Below, in pieces: positions 45,241 through 55,456 of a stretch of 64,000 nucleotides of DNA (position 1 is the stretch's first letter; each line of letters begins with the position of its first letter). Position numbers and translations under genes: made by a program. The DNA comes from Nostoc sp. LEGE 06077. Lineage in GTDB: Bacteria; Cyanobacteriota; Cyanobacteriia; Cyanobacteriales; Nostocaceae. Under the pieces are notes generated by a model. It was not told the DNA's origin. It saw nothing but the letters and a program-made list of their open reading frames with translations, and searched no databases. Location: the NCBI RefSeq assembly GCF_015207705.1, contig NZ_JADEWI010000018.1:43224-107223 (forward strand). Reading direction: 5' to 3'.

Positions 45241-46247
45241 AAATCTACACTCCTTTGGTTATTGTAGCTAAAGCTGACATTTCTCAAAGACACTAACGAA
45301 AATTACAAAAAAATCTATTCTTATGTCTAGCTAGTCATTGCTAGGAGGAGAAAGAGTGTTTGAATTTTGGCTCAGTGTCAATCAAGAATTGAAGAACCTA
45401 AAGGTAGATGCAGGATTGATATCAGTTTGAGATTTAGATAACAATAAATCCCAAATTATCTGGTAATCACATCAGGAATTAAGAATGTCTTGGTGTTTAC
45501 CATAACTTTATTATTCAGGTTTTGCAGAAAAAAAGAATCGAGGAAAAACAGGAAATTGGTTACTGATTAGTTTGAGGAAATTTACTTATCTAGCAACTTT
45601 GAATTACGGCAGTAGTACTGAGGTGCTGTGCTGGAATTATCCGCAAGGTTGAGGAGATTTATTGCAGGATGATGCAGAAAACCCAATTAGAAAAATCTTG
45701 CTAACCATCTGATTGGTGAGATATAGCAGGTGACAGGGTTAAAAGCTTTGTGGTGTCTAAGTTTTATTATTTATCGATGTCCTAACCAACTTGGCTACTG
45801 CTATAAATTATTGCAGTCACTCTCAATCAGAAGTTAAATATTAGTTTTGTTGTTCTAAGTAGACAGATTTTGCTAATTGCAAATGTACTGAAAGCTGTAA
45901 ATAGTTTCTTAGGTATGTTTGCATAACACGTATAACAAAGTGCTGAGTCTAAAACGAGTAACTAACCTACGGTAAACCGCATTGAGTCTACAAAGCTTTG
46001 AGTTACCAACACTGTCCTCCGCTAAGGGATTTCAGCCATCACACTAAAGTATAGTGAATCAAACTGGAAATTCTGTATTAATTTAGACTTAGTGAATGAA
46101 AATTACACAGCATAACCTTTTTTGGGGAAGTATAAACATAGGTGAGGTGTTGCAGCTGTTATGCTTCCTTATCTAAATTTTCCTTGATTTACAGGATGCT
46201 CTGCACATCAAGACTAGAGAATTTTATTATGTTGGTATTTTTGACTT
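45241..46247. other. Long intergenic region without a recognisable gene
   Basis: About 1 kb, AT-rich, upstream of the 2022-residue kinase. I translated the more open stretches by eye and found only fragments interrupted by stops. No tRNA, tandem repeat or strong hairpin stands out. The region probably contains the promoter and leader of the kinase gene. Confidence 0.5.
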
Positions 46248-49200
46248 ATGAGCGATCGCTCTCCCCTGACTATCTGCCTGATTGATGATTGCGCTGTAGA
46301 TCGTTACATTTATCGCCAGTATTTACAGCATGATAGATTCCATACCTATGAAATTTTAGAATTTGAGACAGCAAAACAAGCGATGACATGGTGTGAGCAA
46401 AAAACACCAGATGTGATTTTGTTGGATTATTTATTGCCTGATCAGGATTGGCTAGAGTTTCTGCGACAGCTGAGGGGAGACCTGAATAATCAGCAATCTG
46501 CCGTCATCATGTTGACAGGAGCCGGGGATGAAATGATCGCCATGAATGCTATGAAAAATGGCGCTCAGGATTATTTAGTTAAAAATAATTTCAACCCCAA
46601 AGCCTTACACAATACCATTAGTCATGCAGTAGAACGAATACATCTGACCCGACAGTTAGAACAAATTCAAGAACAACAACAACTAATTGCCACGATCGCT
46701 TTACGCATTCGTCATTCTCTCAAATTAGAAGAAATTCTTAGTACTACAGCCACAGAAGTACGGCAGTTTTTGCAAACTGACCGAGTACTTGTCTATCAAT
46801 TTCAGCCAGATATGAGCGGTACTATTGTGGCAGAGTCAGTCCTTCCGGCTTGGACGATGGCTTTAGGTAAGCAAATCGAGGATACCTGCTTTCAACAGGG
46901 AGCCGGTAGTGATTATCGTCAAGGCAAAAAAAGAGCCGTCAACAATATTTATCAGGGGGGTTTAAGCAATTGTCATCTACATCTTTTAGAACAATTTGAA
47001 GTCAAAGCCTATCTCGTAGTACCCATTTTGGTAAAAGAGGAATTATGGGGATTATTAATTGCTCAACAATGTAATGCTGCTCGCCACTGGGAATCTGTAG
47101 AATTAGACTTGCTAGATCAATTAGGGGTGCAAATTGCGATCGCTATTCAACAAGCGAGTGCCTATCAGCAAGTACAAACAGAACTGGCAGAACGTCAACG
47201 GGCAGAAGCAGCCCTGAAAGCCAGCGAAGAGAAGCTCAAACTGACCTTAAATTTTACTGGTATTGGCTATTGGGAGTGGAATCCCACTACGAATCAAATA
47301 TTTTCCAGCCAGAATGCTATTCATGGTTTTTGCTCTGAGTCGAGTGATGTGCAATTAACCCTAGAACAGTGGTTGAGTCAGGTGCATCCCGAAGATCGGC
47401 AATGGGTTGAGCAAGAATTAAAACAGGCGATCGCTACCCAAACCGATTATGCGGTGGAATACCGAGTTGTTTGGGAAGATCACAGCATTCACTGGGTGTC
47501 AGCCAAGGGAAGGGGAATTTACAACACAACCGGACAACTGCTGCGAATGCTGGGCGTGTTGATGGACATTACCGAACGCAAACTATCAGAACAAGAACGG
47601 CAGCAGTCAGAAATGCTGCGAATGGAATTAAATCTGCTGGAGCAAGTTTTAGAAGTCAGCCTAGCAGGTTATTGGGACTGGGATATTCCCAGCAATTATG
47701 AGTATTTAAGCCCAACCTTTAAGCAAATGTTGGGCTATGCAGATCATGAATTGCCCAACACACCAGAAACATGGCAACGTCTGATTTTTCCTGAAGATTT
47801 AGCAAATATCCTGGAAATGTTCGAGCAACATATCCAAAGTCGTGGGCAAATTCCCTGTTCCAGCGAGGTGCGATATCAACATAAAGATGGGTCTACAGTT
47901 TGGGTGATTTGTTCCGGTCGCGTCATTGCTTGGGATGAAGATGGTCATCCGCTACGGATGATTGGTTGCCACATTGATATTACACAACGCAAACAGATAG
48001 AAGCAGAGTTAATTGCTGTCAATCATTTGCAACAAGCCATTTTAGATGGCAGTGACTATGCAATTATCCACAATAACTCTAATGGCATCCAAATTTTCAA
48101 CGCCGCTGCTCAGAAAATGTTGGGCTACACAGCAGATGAAGTTGTCAATCAAATCAAGCCGATTATTTTTCATGACTCAGGAGAACTCCAACAAAGGGCA
48201 GTTGAACTTTCTTTGCAACTGGGTAAGGAAATTGCACCTGGGAAAGAATTTTTTACTGCCCTGACTCAAGATGGTAGCACCTATGAAAATGAATGGACTT
48301 ACATTCGCAAAGATGGCTCACGCTTTCCTGTATTTCTCTCAGTGAAAACCTTACGAGATATAGAAGGAAACAACATCGGATTTTTAGGTATTGCCAAAGA
48401 TATTACCCAGCAAAAACAAATAGAAACCGCCCTGAGAGACAGCCAACGCCGTTATGCAACTTTAACAGAAGCAGCGCCAGTGGCAATTTTCCGGCTGGAT
48501 ACAACAGGTCAATGTATTTACGTTAATGATTACTGGAGCAAGCTCACAGATAGACCAACACAGGCCGCATTGGGTATGGGTTGGTTAGAGAATTTACATC
48601 CAGAAGACCGTCATTACCTGTGGATGCAATGGTCACAAGGTTTTGAGCAACTACGCCAAGAAGGTAGGTATTTGCATTCAGATGGTATTATTACTTGGTT
48701 TTACCTGCAAATACTACCCGAAACCAACCCTTTCGGTAGCATTATTAGCTACATTGGCACATTCACAGACATTACTGAACGCAAACAAGCAGAAGAAGCG
48801 CTCCGCGAGAGTGAACGCCGCTATGCACATTTGACAGAAGCAGCCCCTGTAGGTATTTTCCGGCTTGATGCTTTTGGTCGATGTATTTACGTGAATGATC
48901 GCTGGAGCGAGATGACAGGTAGACCAACACAGGCTGCATTGGGGATGGGTTGGGCAGCAGCTGTACATCCAGATGATCGCGATCGCCTCAAGCAGGAATG
49001 GGAACTCAAATTTGGGCAAGGAATTGTTGATCCCAGAGAATTCTATGAGAATGAGGGCAGACATTTGCGTCCCGATGGCAGCATTAACTGGTTTTATGTC
49101 CAGGTAATACCTGAAATCGATGCTAACGGCAACATCGGTGGCTACATCGGTACATTAACAGATATCAGCGATCGCCAACAGGCAGAAGAAGCCCTGCGGG

Positions 49201-52200
49201 ATAGTGAACACCGTTATGCCACCTTGGCGAAAGCGGCTCCTGTCGCTATTTTCCGCTTAGATGCTGTGGGCAACTGTGTCTACATTAATGATCGTTGGAG
49301 TGAGATGACTGGTAGACCAACATCCACTGGGTTGGGGATGGGTTGGATAGAAGCCATACACCCAGATGAAAGTGAGCGGATTCTTATGGAATTGTTTGAA
49401 ACAGAATTAGCGCCAAACGAACTTTTTTACAACGAGGGTAGACATCTACTCCCTGATGGCAGTATTAAATGGTTTCACTGCTACGTGTTACCCGAAACTA
49501 ACGCTAGTGGCAAAGTTATCGGGTATATCGGCACACTCACAGATATTACCAGTCGCAAGCAGACTGAAGAACAACTGCAACACCTTTCCGAAAGACTCAC
49601 CTTAGCACTGCAATCAGGCAGATTTGGGATTTGGGAATATGATTTTGCCCAAGCCAAACAAATTTGGGATGACCAAATGCATCAACTGTATGGGTTTAAC
49701 CAAGGCGATTTTCCGGGTACTTATGATGCTTGGTTAAACTGCATACACCAAGAAGATCGGGATTATATGTTGGCGAGTATTCAGCAAGTTCTCGAAGGCA
49801 AGCAAGAATATAATGTTGAGTTTCGCATTATCCAGCCGAGTGGTAAAGTTCGTTTCCTAAAAGGCTACGGTATTCTTAAGTGTGACCAGCAGGGTGAACC
49901 TGTACGAGTCATTGGCGTGAACTTTGACATTACTGCTCACAAACAAGCTGAACAAGAACTGATCCGCAACCGGGATTTGCGCGAAGCAATTTTTAACGAA
50001 TCAGCCGATGCCATGTTCTTAGTTGATCCGCAAACACTGCTCACCTTGGATTGCAATGATCGGGCAGTGGAATTATTTGAGGCAAGGCACAAAATTGAAT
50101 TAATCAATATTAGTGGGCAAGCACTCCAGCGTCATTCATTCACTACCAAGGAAACAGAGGAAATTGTTGAAGAAATGGAGTCTCAAGGTGTCTGGAGCCG
50201 AGAAATTGAATATGTGACCTTGCAAGGGAAAATTTTTTGGGGAAACATTGCTGCCAAGCCAATTACTGTCGCTGGACGTACCATGAATATAGTCCGGATA
50301 ACTGATATTAGCGATCGCAAACAGGCACAAGAAGCCCTGGCAAAATATGCCCATGCTGTTGAAGATCTATATAATAATGCTCCTTGTGGCTACCATTCTC
50401 TGGATAATGAAGGTCGATTAATTAAAGTCAATGAGACAGAATTGCAATGGTTAGGCTATGAGCGTGAAGAAATGATTGGTCAACCCTTGGTGAATTTTTT
50501 CACCCAAGCCAGTCGCTTGGCCTTCCTGCAAAACTATCCTTGTTTCAAACAGCAAGGGTGGGTCAAAGATTTAGAGTATGAAATGATTTGTAAAGATGGC
50601 AAAGTCTTACCAGTATTGATTAATGCTACTGCCGTCAAAGATGCCAGTGGCAAATATTTATATAATCGTGCCACCTTATTTGATATTCGCGATCGCAAAC
50701 AAGCTGAAGAAGAACTACAGCAAACAAATAAGCAGCTGGTGAATACGAATATTGAACTAGCCCGCGCCACTCGCCTCAAAGACGAATTCCTGGCCAATAT
50801 GAGTCATGAATTGCGAACGCCGCTGAATGCCATTTTGGGTATGTCAGAGGGCTTACAAGAAAGTGTATTTGGCTCCCTCAATGAACGACAAGTCAAAGCG
50901 ATCGCCACCATTGAGCGTAGTGGGAGACATTTACTAGAACTGATTAATGACATCCTCGACTTATCAAAAATCGAGTCTGGCAAACTGGAACTGCAATTAA
51001 GTGATGTTTCCGTCAGAAGTCTTTGTGATGCCAGTCTCTCCTTTGTCAAACAAATGGCGTTAAAAAAGAATATCCACCTCAACACTTATGTTGAGAGTAA
51101 TATCAACAGCATTCAAGTAGACGATCGCCGTCTACGTCAGGTACTGATTAACCTACTGAGCAACGCTGTCAAATTCACACCAGAAGGAGGTTCAGTCACG
51201 ATAGAAGTTCGGCGGGAAGAAATAGGGGATGCGGCTCCCTCATCTACTGTCACAATTTGCTTTCATGTAACTGACACCGGTATCGGTATCGCCCCTGAAG
51301 AAATTGGTAAGTTGTTTCAGCCCTTTGTCCAGCTTGACAGTAGCCTGAACAGGCATTATAGTGGCACGGGTTTAGGTTTGGCACTAGTGCAGCGAATTGT
51401 GCAGTTGCATGGCGGAACAATCTCAATCAGCAGTGAAGTTGGGGGGGGAAGTTGTTTTAGTGTCCGCATTCCCTGTCTGACCAGCGATTATCTACTCACA
51501 CCGCAAATCACTGCTGTATTACCTTGCCATTGCTTACCTGCGGAAAATGCTCCAGTTTTGATTATCGAAGATTCTGTGGCAGCAGCTGATCAAATTACTC
51601 GCTACTTCCACGAAATGGGAATGCAACCCATGATCTATACTCAAGGTGAAGGAGCCTTAGAAGAAGTACTGCGTACTCAGCCTGCTTTGGTGATTCTAGA
51701 TCTGCAACTGCCCAATCTGTCGGGTTGGGAAGTGCTGGCTCAAATCAAAACTAATCCCCAAAGTCAAAATATTCCAGTAATTATTCTTTCTGTGGTAGAT
51801 GAGCGTACCAAAGGATTGGCTCAGGGAGCATTTGAATATTTAGTTAAACCAATTACCCGCGCGCAACTTCAAGAAACTATCGGCAAACTGCAAAATTCTA
51901 CCTATTGCCAAGTGCAAAATCAAAATTTAATCCCAGAAACTACTCTGGCTAATCCTGTGATTTTGCTAGTAGAAGATAATCAAGCAAATATTGATACGAT
52001 GTCTGGTTATTTGGCAAGTCGAGGTTATCATCTTATTTTCGCAAACAATGGACAACAAGCTATTGACCTTGTGAAAGTTCAACACCCCGACTTAATTGTT
52101 ATGGATATTCAAATGCCGGGAATGGATGGCTTGGAAGCAATGCGCCGTATCCGTGAGGGACAGCAATTTGTGGATATTCCCATGATTGCACTAACGGCTT

Positions 52201-52316
52201 TAGCCATGCCGGGCGATCGCGAAACTTGTTTAGCTGCTGGAGCTAACGAATATTTAACCAAACCTGTAAAACTTAAACAGCTGGTAGCCACAATTCAAAA
52301 ACTTTTAAGAAGATAG
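46248..52316 (+). CDS. Hybrid sensor histidine kinase REC-GAF-PAS(n)-HisKA-HATPase-REC-REC
   Basis: A cytoplasmic phosphorelay hub of 2022 residues. An N-terminal receiver has Asp60 in VILLDYLLP. A GAF domain (about 140-300) is of the phytochrome-like type without an obvious bilin Cys. About eight PAS/PAC units follow (about 320-1490), three of them highly alike (DNA 48433-49558). The HisKA has His1520 in MSHELRTPLN. The HATPase domain is complete (N-L-L-S-N-A-V-K-F, DTGIGI, GTGLGL). Two C-terminal receivers have Asp1818 in VILDLQLP and Asp1953 in IVMDIQMP. It ends 12 bases before a receiver-kinase gene, which is almost surely co-transcribed. Confidence 0.97.
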   Translation: MSDRSPLTICLIDDCAVDRYIYRQYLQHDRFHTYEILEFETAKQAMTWCEQKTPDVILLDYLLPDQDWLEFLRQLRGDLNNQQSAVIMLTGAGDEMIAMNAMKNGAQDYLVKNNFNPKALHNTISHAVERIHLTRQLEQIQEQQQLIATIALRIRHSLKLEEILSTTATEVRQFLQTDRVLVYQFQPDMSGTIVAESVLPAWTMALGKQIEDTCFQQGAGSDYRQGKKRAVNNIYQGGLSNCHLHLLEQFEVKAYLVVPILVKEELWGLLIAQQCNAARHWESVELDLLDQLGVQIAIAIQQASAYQQVQTELAERQRAEAALKASEEKLKLTLNFTGIGYWEWNPTTNQIFSSQNAIHGFCSESSDVQLTLEQWLSQVHPEDRQWVEQELKQAIATQTDYAVEYRVVWEDHSIHWVSAKGRGIYNTTGQLLRMLGVLMDITERKLSEQERQQSEMLRMELNLLEQVLEVSLAGYWDWDIPSNYEYLSPTFKQMLGYADHELPNTPETWQRLIFPEDLANILEMFEQHIQSRGQIPCSSEVRYQHKDGSTVWVICSGRVIAWDEDGHPLRMIGCHIDITQRKQIEAELIAVNHLQQAILDGSDYAIIHNNSNGIQIFNAAAQKMLGYTADEVVNQIKPIIFHDSGELQQRAVELSLQLGKEIAPGKEFFTALTQDGSTYENEWTYIRKDGSRFPVFLSVKTLRDIEGNNIGFLGIAKDITQQKQIETALRDSQRRYATLTEAAPVAIFRLDTTGQCIYVNDYWSKLTDRPTQAALGMGWLENLHPEDRHYLWMQWSQGFEQLRQEGRYLHSDGIITWFYLQILPETNPFGSIISYIGTFTDITERKQAEEALRESERRYAHLTEAAPVGIFRLDAFGRCIYVNDRWSEMTGRPTQAALGMGWAAAVHPDDRDRLKQEWELKFGQGIVDPREFYENEGRHLRPDGSINWFYVQVIPEIDANGNIGGYIGTLTDISDRQQAEEALRDSEHRYATLAKAAPVAIFRLDAVGNCVYINDRWSEMTGRPTSTGLGMGWIEAIHPDESERILMELFETELAPNELFYNEGRHLLPDGSIKWFHCYVLPETNASGKVIGYIGTLTDITSRKQTEEQLQHLSERLTLALQSGRFGIWEYDFAQAKQIWDDQMHQLYGFNQGDFPGTYDAWLNCIHQEDRDYMLASIQQVLEGKQEYNVEFRIIQPSGKVRFLKGYGILKCDQQGEPVRVIGVNFDITAHKQAEQELIRNRDLREAIFNESADAMFLVDPQTLLTLDCNDRAVELFEARHKIELINISGQALQRHSFTTKETEEIVEEMESQGVWSREIEYVTLQGKIFWGNIAAKPITVAGRTMNIVRITDISDRKQAQEALAKYAHAVEDLYNNAPCGYHSLDNEGRLIKVNETELQWLGYEREEMIGQPLVNFFTQASRLAFLQNYPCFKQQGWVKDLEYEMICKDGKVLPVLINATAVKDASGKYLYNRATLFDIRDRKQAEEELQQTNKQLVNTNIELARATRLKDEFLANMSHELRTPLNAILGMSEGLQESVFGSLNERQVKAIATIERSGRHLLELINDILDLSKIESGKLELQLSDVSVRSLCDASLSFVKQMALKKNIHLNTYVESNINSIQVDDRRLRQVLINLLSNAVKFTPEGGSVTIEVRREEIGDAAPSSTVTICFHVTDTGIGIAPEEIGKLFQPFVQLDSSLNRHYSGTGLGLALVQRIVQLHGGTISISSEVGGGSCFSVRIPCLTSDYLLTPQITAVLPCHCLPAENAPVLIIEDSVAAADQITRYFHEMGMQPMIYTQGEGALEEVLRTQPALVILDLQLPNLSGWEVLAQIKTNPQSQNIPVIILSVVDERTKGLAQGAFEYLVKPITRAQLQETIGKLQNSTYCQVQNQNLIPETTLANPVILLVEDNQANIDTMSGYLASRGYHLIFANNGQQAIDLVKVQHPDLIVMDIQMPGMDGLEAMRRIREGQQFVDIPMIALTALAMPGDRETCLAAGANEYLTKPVKLKQLVATIQKLLRR

Positions 52317-52328
52317 CACAACTTCTCG

Positions 52329-53399
52329 ATGGATACTCAACCCACTATTTTAGTAATTGATGATGAACCGGATAACTTTGATGTTATTGAAACTTTGCTG
52401 GATGGGGAGAACTACCAGCTACATTATGCTCCTAGTGGTCAACAAGCTCTCAGTCGTCTCGATAATTTTCAGCCTGACTTGATTTTGCTGGATGTGATGA
52501 TGCCCAATCTAGATGGGATGGAAGTCTGTCAGCAAATCAAAGCTAATCCCCAATGGCAAGCTGTGCCAATTATCATGGTGACAGCCTTAACGGCAAAAGA
52601 AGATTTAGCGCGTTGTCTAGGGACTGGTGCAGATGACTTTATTAGTAAACCCGTCAACGGAGTGGAATTACGCGCTAGAGTTCATTCGATGTTGCGGATT
52701 AAGCAGCAGTATGACAGCCTGCAATTATTGCTCAAACTGCGAGAAGACATGGTAAATATGATTGTCCATGATCTGCGAAATCCGCTGGCTAGTATTATCT
52801 TGGGGACTGAGATTCTCCGATTTCCTGGCTTAACATCCGAACAGCAGCAAGGAAAGATTGAGCAAATTTTACTAGCTGGACAACAACTACAATCATTGAT
52901 TGATAGCTTGTTGCTTATGGCCAAGCTGGAATCGGGAAAAATGGTTCTCAATTACAGCCCAGTAGATCTTTGTGCGCTGTGTATGTCAGCATTAATAGAT
53001 GTGGAAGCGATCGCTGCCCAAAAGAAAATTACTCTAATTAGTGAATTACCCGAACCTGGCGGCATGATTGAAATAGATGCTTTAATATTCCGTCGAGTTT
53101 TAGATAATTTGTTTACTAATGCTATTAAGTTTTCACCCTCAAACTCTCAAGTTACCTTGCGTGCTGAGTATTTATCTACAGGTGGTGCGAAATTACAAGT
53201 CGCTGATTCAGGTAGAGGAGTTTCTGAAGACTTACGCAAAATTATTTTTGAGAAATATGAGGTGGGAACTCGGATGCCTGATGTTTCCCAAATTGGTTTA
53301 GGATTAGCTTTTTGTAAAATGGCAGTTGAGGCACACTGCGGCACTATTACCATCGAAAATAATCTTTCTAGGGGTAGCATCTTTACAGTTAACATCTAA
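52329..53399 (+). CDS. Receiver-histidine kinase fusion downstream of the hybrid kinase
   Basis: 356 residues. The receiver (about 4-122) has Asp55 in LILLDVMMPNLDG, Thr in MVTALTA and Lys in ISKPV. The HisKA box has His147 in IVHDLRNPLAS, the variant common in receiver-kinases that close a phosphorelay. The HATPase (about 240-355) shows N-L-F-T-N-A-I-K-F, DSGRGV and IGLGLAF. The gene follows the hybrid kinase by 12 bases, so its receiver is a natural target of that kinase's terminal receivers or of an Hpt protein, by inference. No sensory or membrane domain. Confidence 0.95.
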   Translation: MDTQPTILVIDDEPDNFDVIETLLDGENYQLHYAPSGQQALSRLDNFQPDLILLDVMMPNLDGMEVCQQIKANPQWQAVPIIMVTALTAKEDLARCLGTGADDFISKPVNGVELRARVHSMLRIKQQYDSLQLLLKLREDMVNMIVHDLRNPLASIILGTEILRFPGLTSEQQQGKIEQILLAGQQLQSLIDSLLLMAKLESGKMVLNYSPVDLCALCMSALIDVEAIAAQKKITLISELPEPGGMIEIDALIFRRVLDNLFTNAIKFSPSNSQVTLRAEYLSTGGAKLQVADSGRGVSEDLRKIIFEKYEVGTRMPDVSQIGLGLAFCKMAVEAHCGTITIENNLSRGSIFTVNI

Positions 53400-53620
53400 A
53401 CTTTGCCTACCAACATTTCCGCATCACCACTAACCTATCTCAGAATTACGAGTTATGGCAGTTGCCTATGATACTCAAGGATAGTCTAACTCGTCCTCTA
53501 ACCTTAACTATAGCAGAAGGAAAAGTCTTACTATTCCTGGCATTCAAGCTTTCAAATTGTCCGAACATATCCAACTACCGCTATAAATCTACCTCAGCGG
53601 ATGAGGAAACACTGTCTTAA

Positions 53621-54379
53621 TTATCCCAAATAAGCTTTTTTCACGCGCTCATCACTAATTAATGCTGATGCGGCACCTGTTAAAGTCATAGAACCTGCTT
53701 CTAGTACATATCCCCGATCAGCAATTTGAAGAGCAAGGTTCGCGTTCTGTTCAACTAACAAAATAGTAACGCCAGTAGCCCGTAAATTTTCGATAATTGA
53801 GAAGATTTCTTTAACAATAGTCGGTGCTAAACCCAAACTTGGCTCATCTAACAATAACAGTTTTGGTCTACTCATTAAAGCACGGGCGATCGCTAACATT
53901 TGTTGTTCACCACCACTGAGAGTTCCGGCCAATTGATTGCGGCGTTGTAACAACCGAGGAAATAATTCAAATTGATGTTGAATATCTGCTTTTATCTCTG
54001 CATGATGAGACCGAATATAAGCACCCAATAATAAGTTATCAAAAACTGTTTGCTTGGCTAACACTCTCCGCCCTTCTGGACAATGAGCAATCCCCATTTT
54101 CACAACTTCGTGAGGCTGACGGCGGGTAATATTGCGTCCACTATAAATAATTTCTCCACGCTGAGGATTAACTATTTTTGATATGGCTCTCAGTGTGGTA
54201 GTTTTACCAGCACCATTCGCACCAATTAAAGTAACAACCTCACCTTGGTTAATAGTTAAATTAATTTTTTTCAGAGCTTGAATACCGCCATAATTCACAT
54301 CCAGATTTTGAATCTCTAAAATTTTAAAATCTTGTGTAGTTTCATATTGGTGTTTATCGGCGTTCATCGGCGGTGTCAT
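53621..54379 (-). CDS. livF: Branched-chain amino acid ABC transporter ATP-binding protein (LivF type)
   Basis: A 252-residue ATPase energising uptake of branched-chain or neutral amino acids. Walker A is GANGAGKTT, the signature is TLSGGEQQM, Walker B is LLLLDEPSLGLAP and the switch residue is in LLVEQNA; this Q-N-A-N end and the L-G-L-A-P string mark the LivF branch rather than LivG. In Anabaena the NatE subunit belongs to this group. No permease or binding-protein gene is adjacent, so partners are elsewhere. Its start is either at 54379 or at the Met four codons later. Confidence 0.94.
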   Translation of the reverse strand: MTPPMNADKHQYETTQDFKILEIQNLDVNYGGIQALKKINLTINQGEVVTLIGANGAGKTTTLRAISKIVNPQRGEIIYSGRNITRRQPHEVVKMGIAHCPEGRRVLAKQTVFDNLLLGAYIRSHHAEIKADIQHQFELFPRLLQRRNQLAGTLSGGEQQMLAIARALMSRPKLLLLDEPSLGLAPTIVKEIFSIIENLRATGVTILLVEQNANLALQIADRGYVLEAGSMTLTGAASALISDERVKKAYLG

Positions 54380-54417
54380 ATCAAATTAATCTATAAAAAA
54401 TTATCCATCTTAGTGAA

Positions 54418-55050
54418 TCATTTTTGCGTAGAACCCAGAAATTTTCTCAGCCATCTAATTGCCTCGCTTGTCGTTTCTTCACTTGCAATTGTGCAACACT
54501 GCTGCACAATTTCTGAGATGTTAGGAAAATACTTACTTTCTCCTAACAGATAAGTTTCTCCCTGCAACCTGTAAATTAACAAATTTTTATTCCTTAGCAG
54601 CCAAACTTCTGGAACTTTATATATAAGATAGTCATGAATATCGGTATAACTAGTAACATCTATTTCAATTGCCAAGTCGGGAGGAGGGTCGTTTTGCCAA
54701 TCAATCCGACTTTTACCTACCGCCGCTCGCCAATTTTCAATATAAAAGCAAAAGTCAGGCTCAATACCGCTAATTTCCGGTAAAGTCATGGTGATGGGTA
54801 TAAACGAGTCATATCTAAGGTTCAAATGATCAAGCAAAACCTTAGCAATATCAGCTAACAAACTTACATCTCTGCCATGTTCTGGTAGCGGTGCCATTAA
54901 CAAAATTTCTCCTGATCTATACTTAATGCGGGGTATAGTGCGATCGCCTAACACTGATACCATTCTTTGGTAGTCTTGCCAGTTTCCCAAAAGTTTGACA
55001 ACAGCGCCAGGCGGGAGATCAATTTTCTCTGATGTGATGACAGTATTCAT
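54418..55050 (-). CDS. Uma2 family (DUF820) putative endonuclease
   Basis: About 210 residues. I choose the ATG at 55050 (M-N-T-V-I-T-S-E-K); the frame opens at a TTG (55062) without better support. The PD-(D/E)XK-like core shows R-Y-R-S-G-E-I-L-L-M-A-P-L-P-E-H-G, then G-I-E-P-D-F-C-F-Y-I, then P-D-L-A-I-E-I-D-V-T-S, which supply the acidic residues and, in place of Lys, a Thr-Ser end. Uma2 genes are highly expanded in cyanobacteria, and their biological role is unclear. An Uma2-like remnant lies just upstream on the other strand. Confidence 0.9.
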   Translation of the reverse strand: MNTVITSEKIDLPPGAVVKLLGNWQDYQRMVSVLGDRTIPRIKYRSGEILLMAPLPEHGRDVSLLADIAKVLLDHLNLRYDSFIPITMTLPEISGIEPDFCFYIENWRAAVGKSRIDWQNDPPPDLAIEIDVTSYTDIHDYLIYKVPEVWLLRNKNLLIYRLQGETYLLGESKYFPNISEIVQQCCTIASEETTSEAIRWLRKFLGSTQK

Positions 55051-55129
55051 ACCCAAAATCAACAGAATCTGCGGTTAAGGTACACTTGCTAAGATAACAT
55101 CAGGAATCAGATGGGAGGAATCAATCGTC

Positions 55130-55228
55130 ATGAGTGTGATTGTGGCGAAATGGACGATTGACGAGTATCACCGCATGATTGAGGCTGGGATTTTAAGCGG
55201 ATGTTGCAGTGGAAAAAATTATGAATAG
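55130..55228 (+). pseudogene. N-terminal remnant of an Uma2-like gene
   Basis: A 32-codon frame begins M-S-V-I-V-A-K-W-T-I-D-E-Y-H-R-M and continues I-E-A-G-I-L-S-G, the usual opening of many Uma2 proteins (a Tyr-His-x-Met then Gly-Ile-Leu segment). After that the similarity breaks off and the frame ends at TAG. No nuclease core follows. It is best read as a decayed copy. Confidence 0.65.
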
Positions 55229-55234
55229 CTAAAA

Positions 55235-55420
55235 ATGGAAAATACACAACTTTGGTATATTATTAAGCGCAGTACTGGAAACTGCGAAATCGCCCCCAGT
55301 CACTTAGTGAGGGACGATGATCCAGAGATTATCGAAAAGTGGGGGGCGTTTGCTTCACCAGAAGAAGCGATCGCTCGGAGAATTGGTTTAATCAGGGCTG
55401 GTAAATGCCAACCCCAATAA
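55235..55420 (+). CDS. Small conserved-looking protein of unknown function (61 aa)
   Basis: Soluble, 61 residues, with the stretch W-Y-I-I-K-R-S-T-G-N-C-E-I followed by D-P-E-I-I-E-K-W-G-A-F-A-S-P-E-E-A-I-A-R-R-I-G-L-I-R. I have seen this arrangement in cyanobacterial proteins that databases sometimes label as transposase-like, but nothing in it shows transposase function. The ATG follows the Uma2 remnant by 6 bases. It is convergent with the protease gene. Confidence 0.8.
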   Translation: MENTQLWYIIKRSTGNCEIAPSHLVRDDDPEIIEKWGAFASPEEAIARRIGLIRAGKCQPQ

Positions 55421-55456
55421 ATAGTACTGAGTTCAAATAAAATTAGTTTTGCCTAA

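Noticed and set aside
45241..46247. Decayed transposase in the large gap before the hybrid kinase
   Set aside because: Translation of the longest open stretch, near 45530-45655, gave no transposase motif and no start codon.
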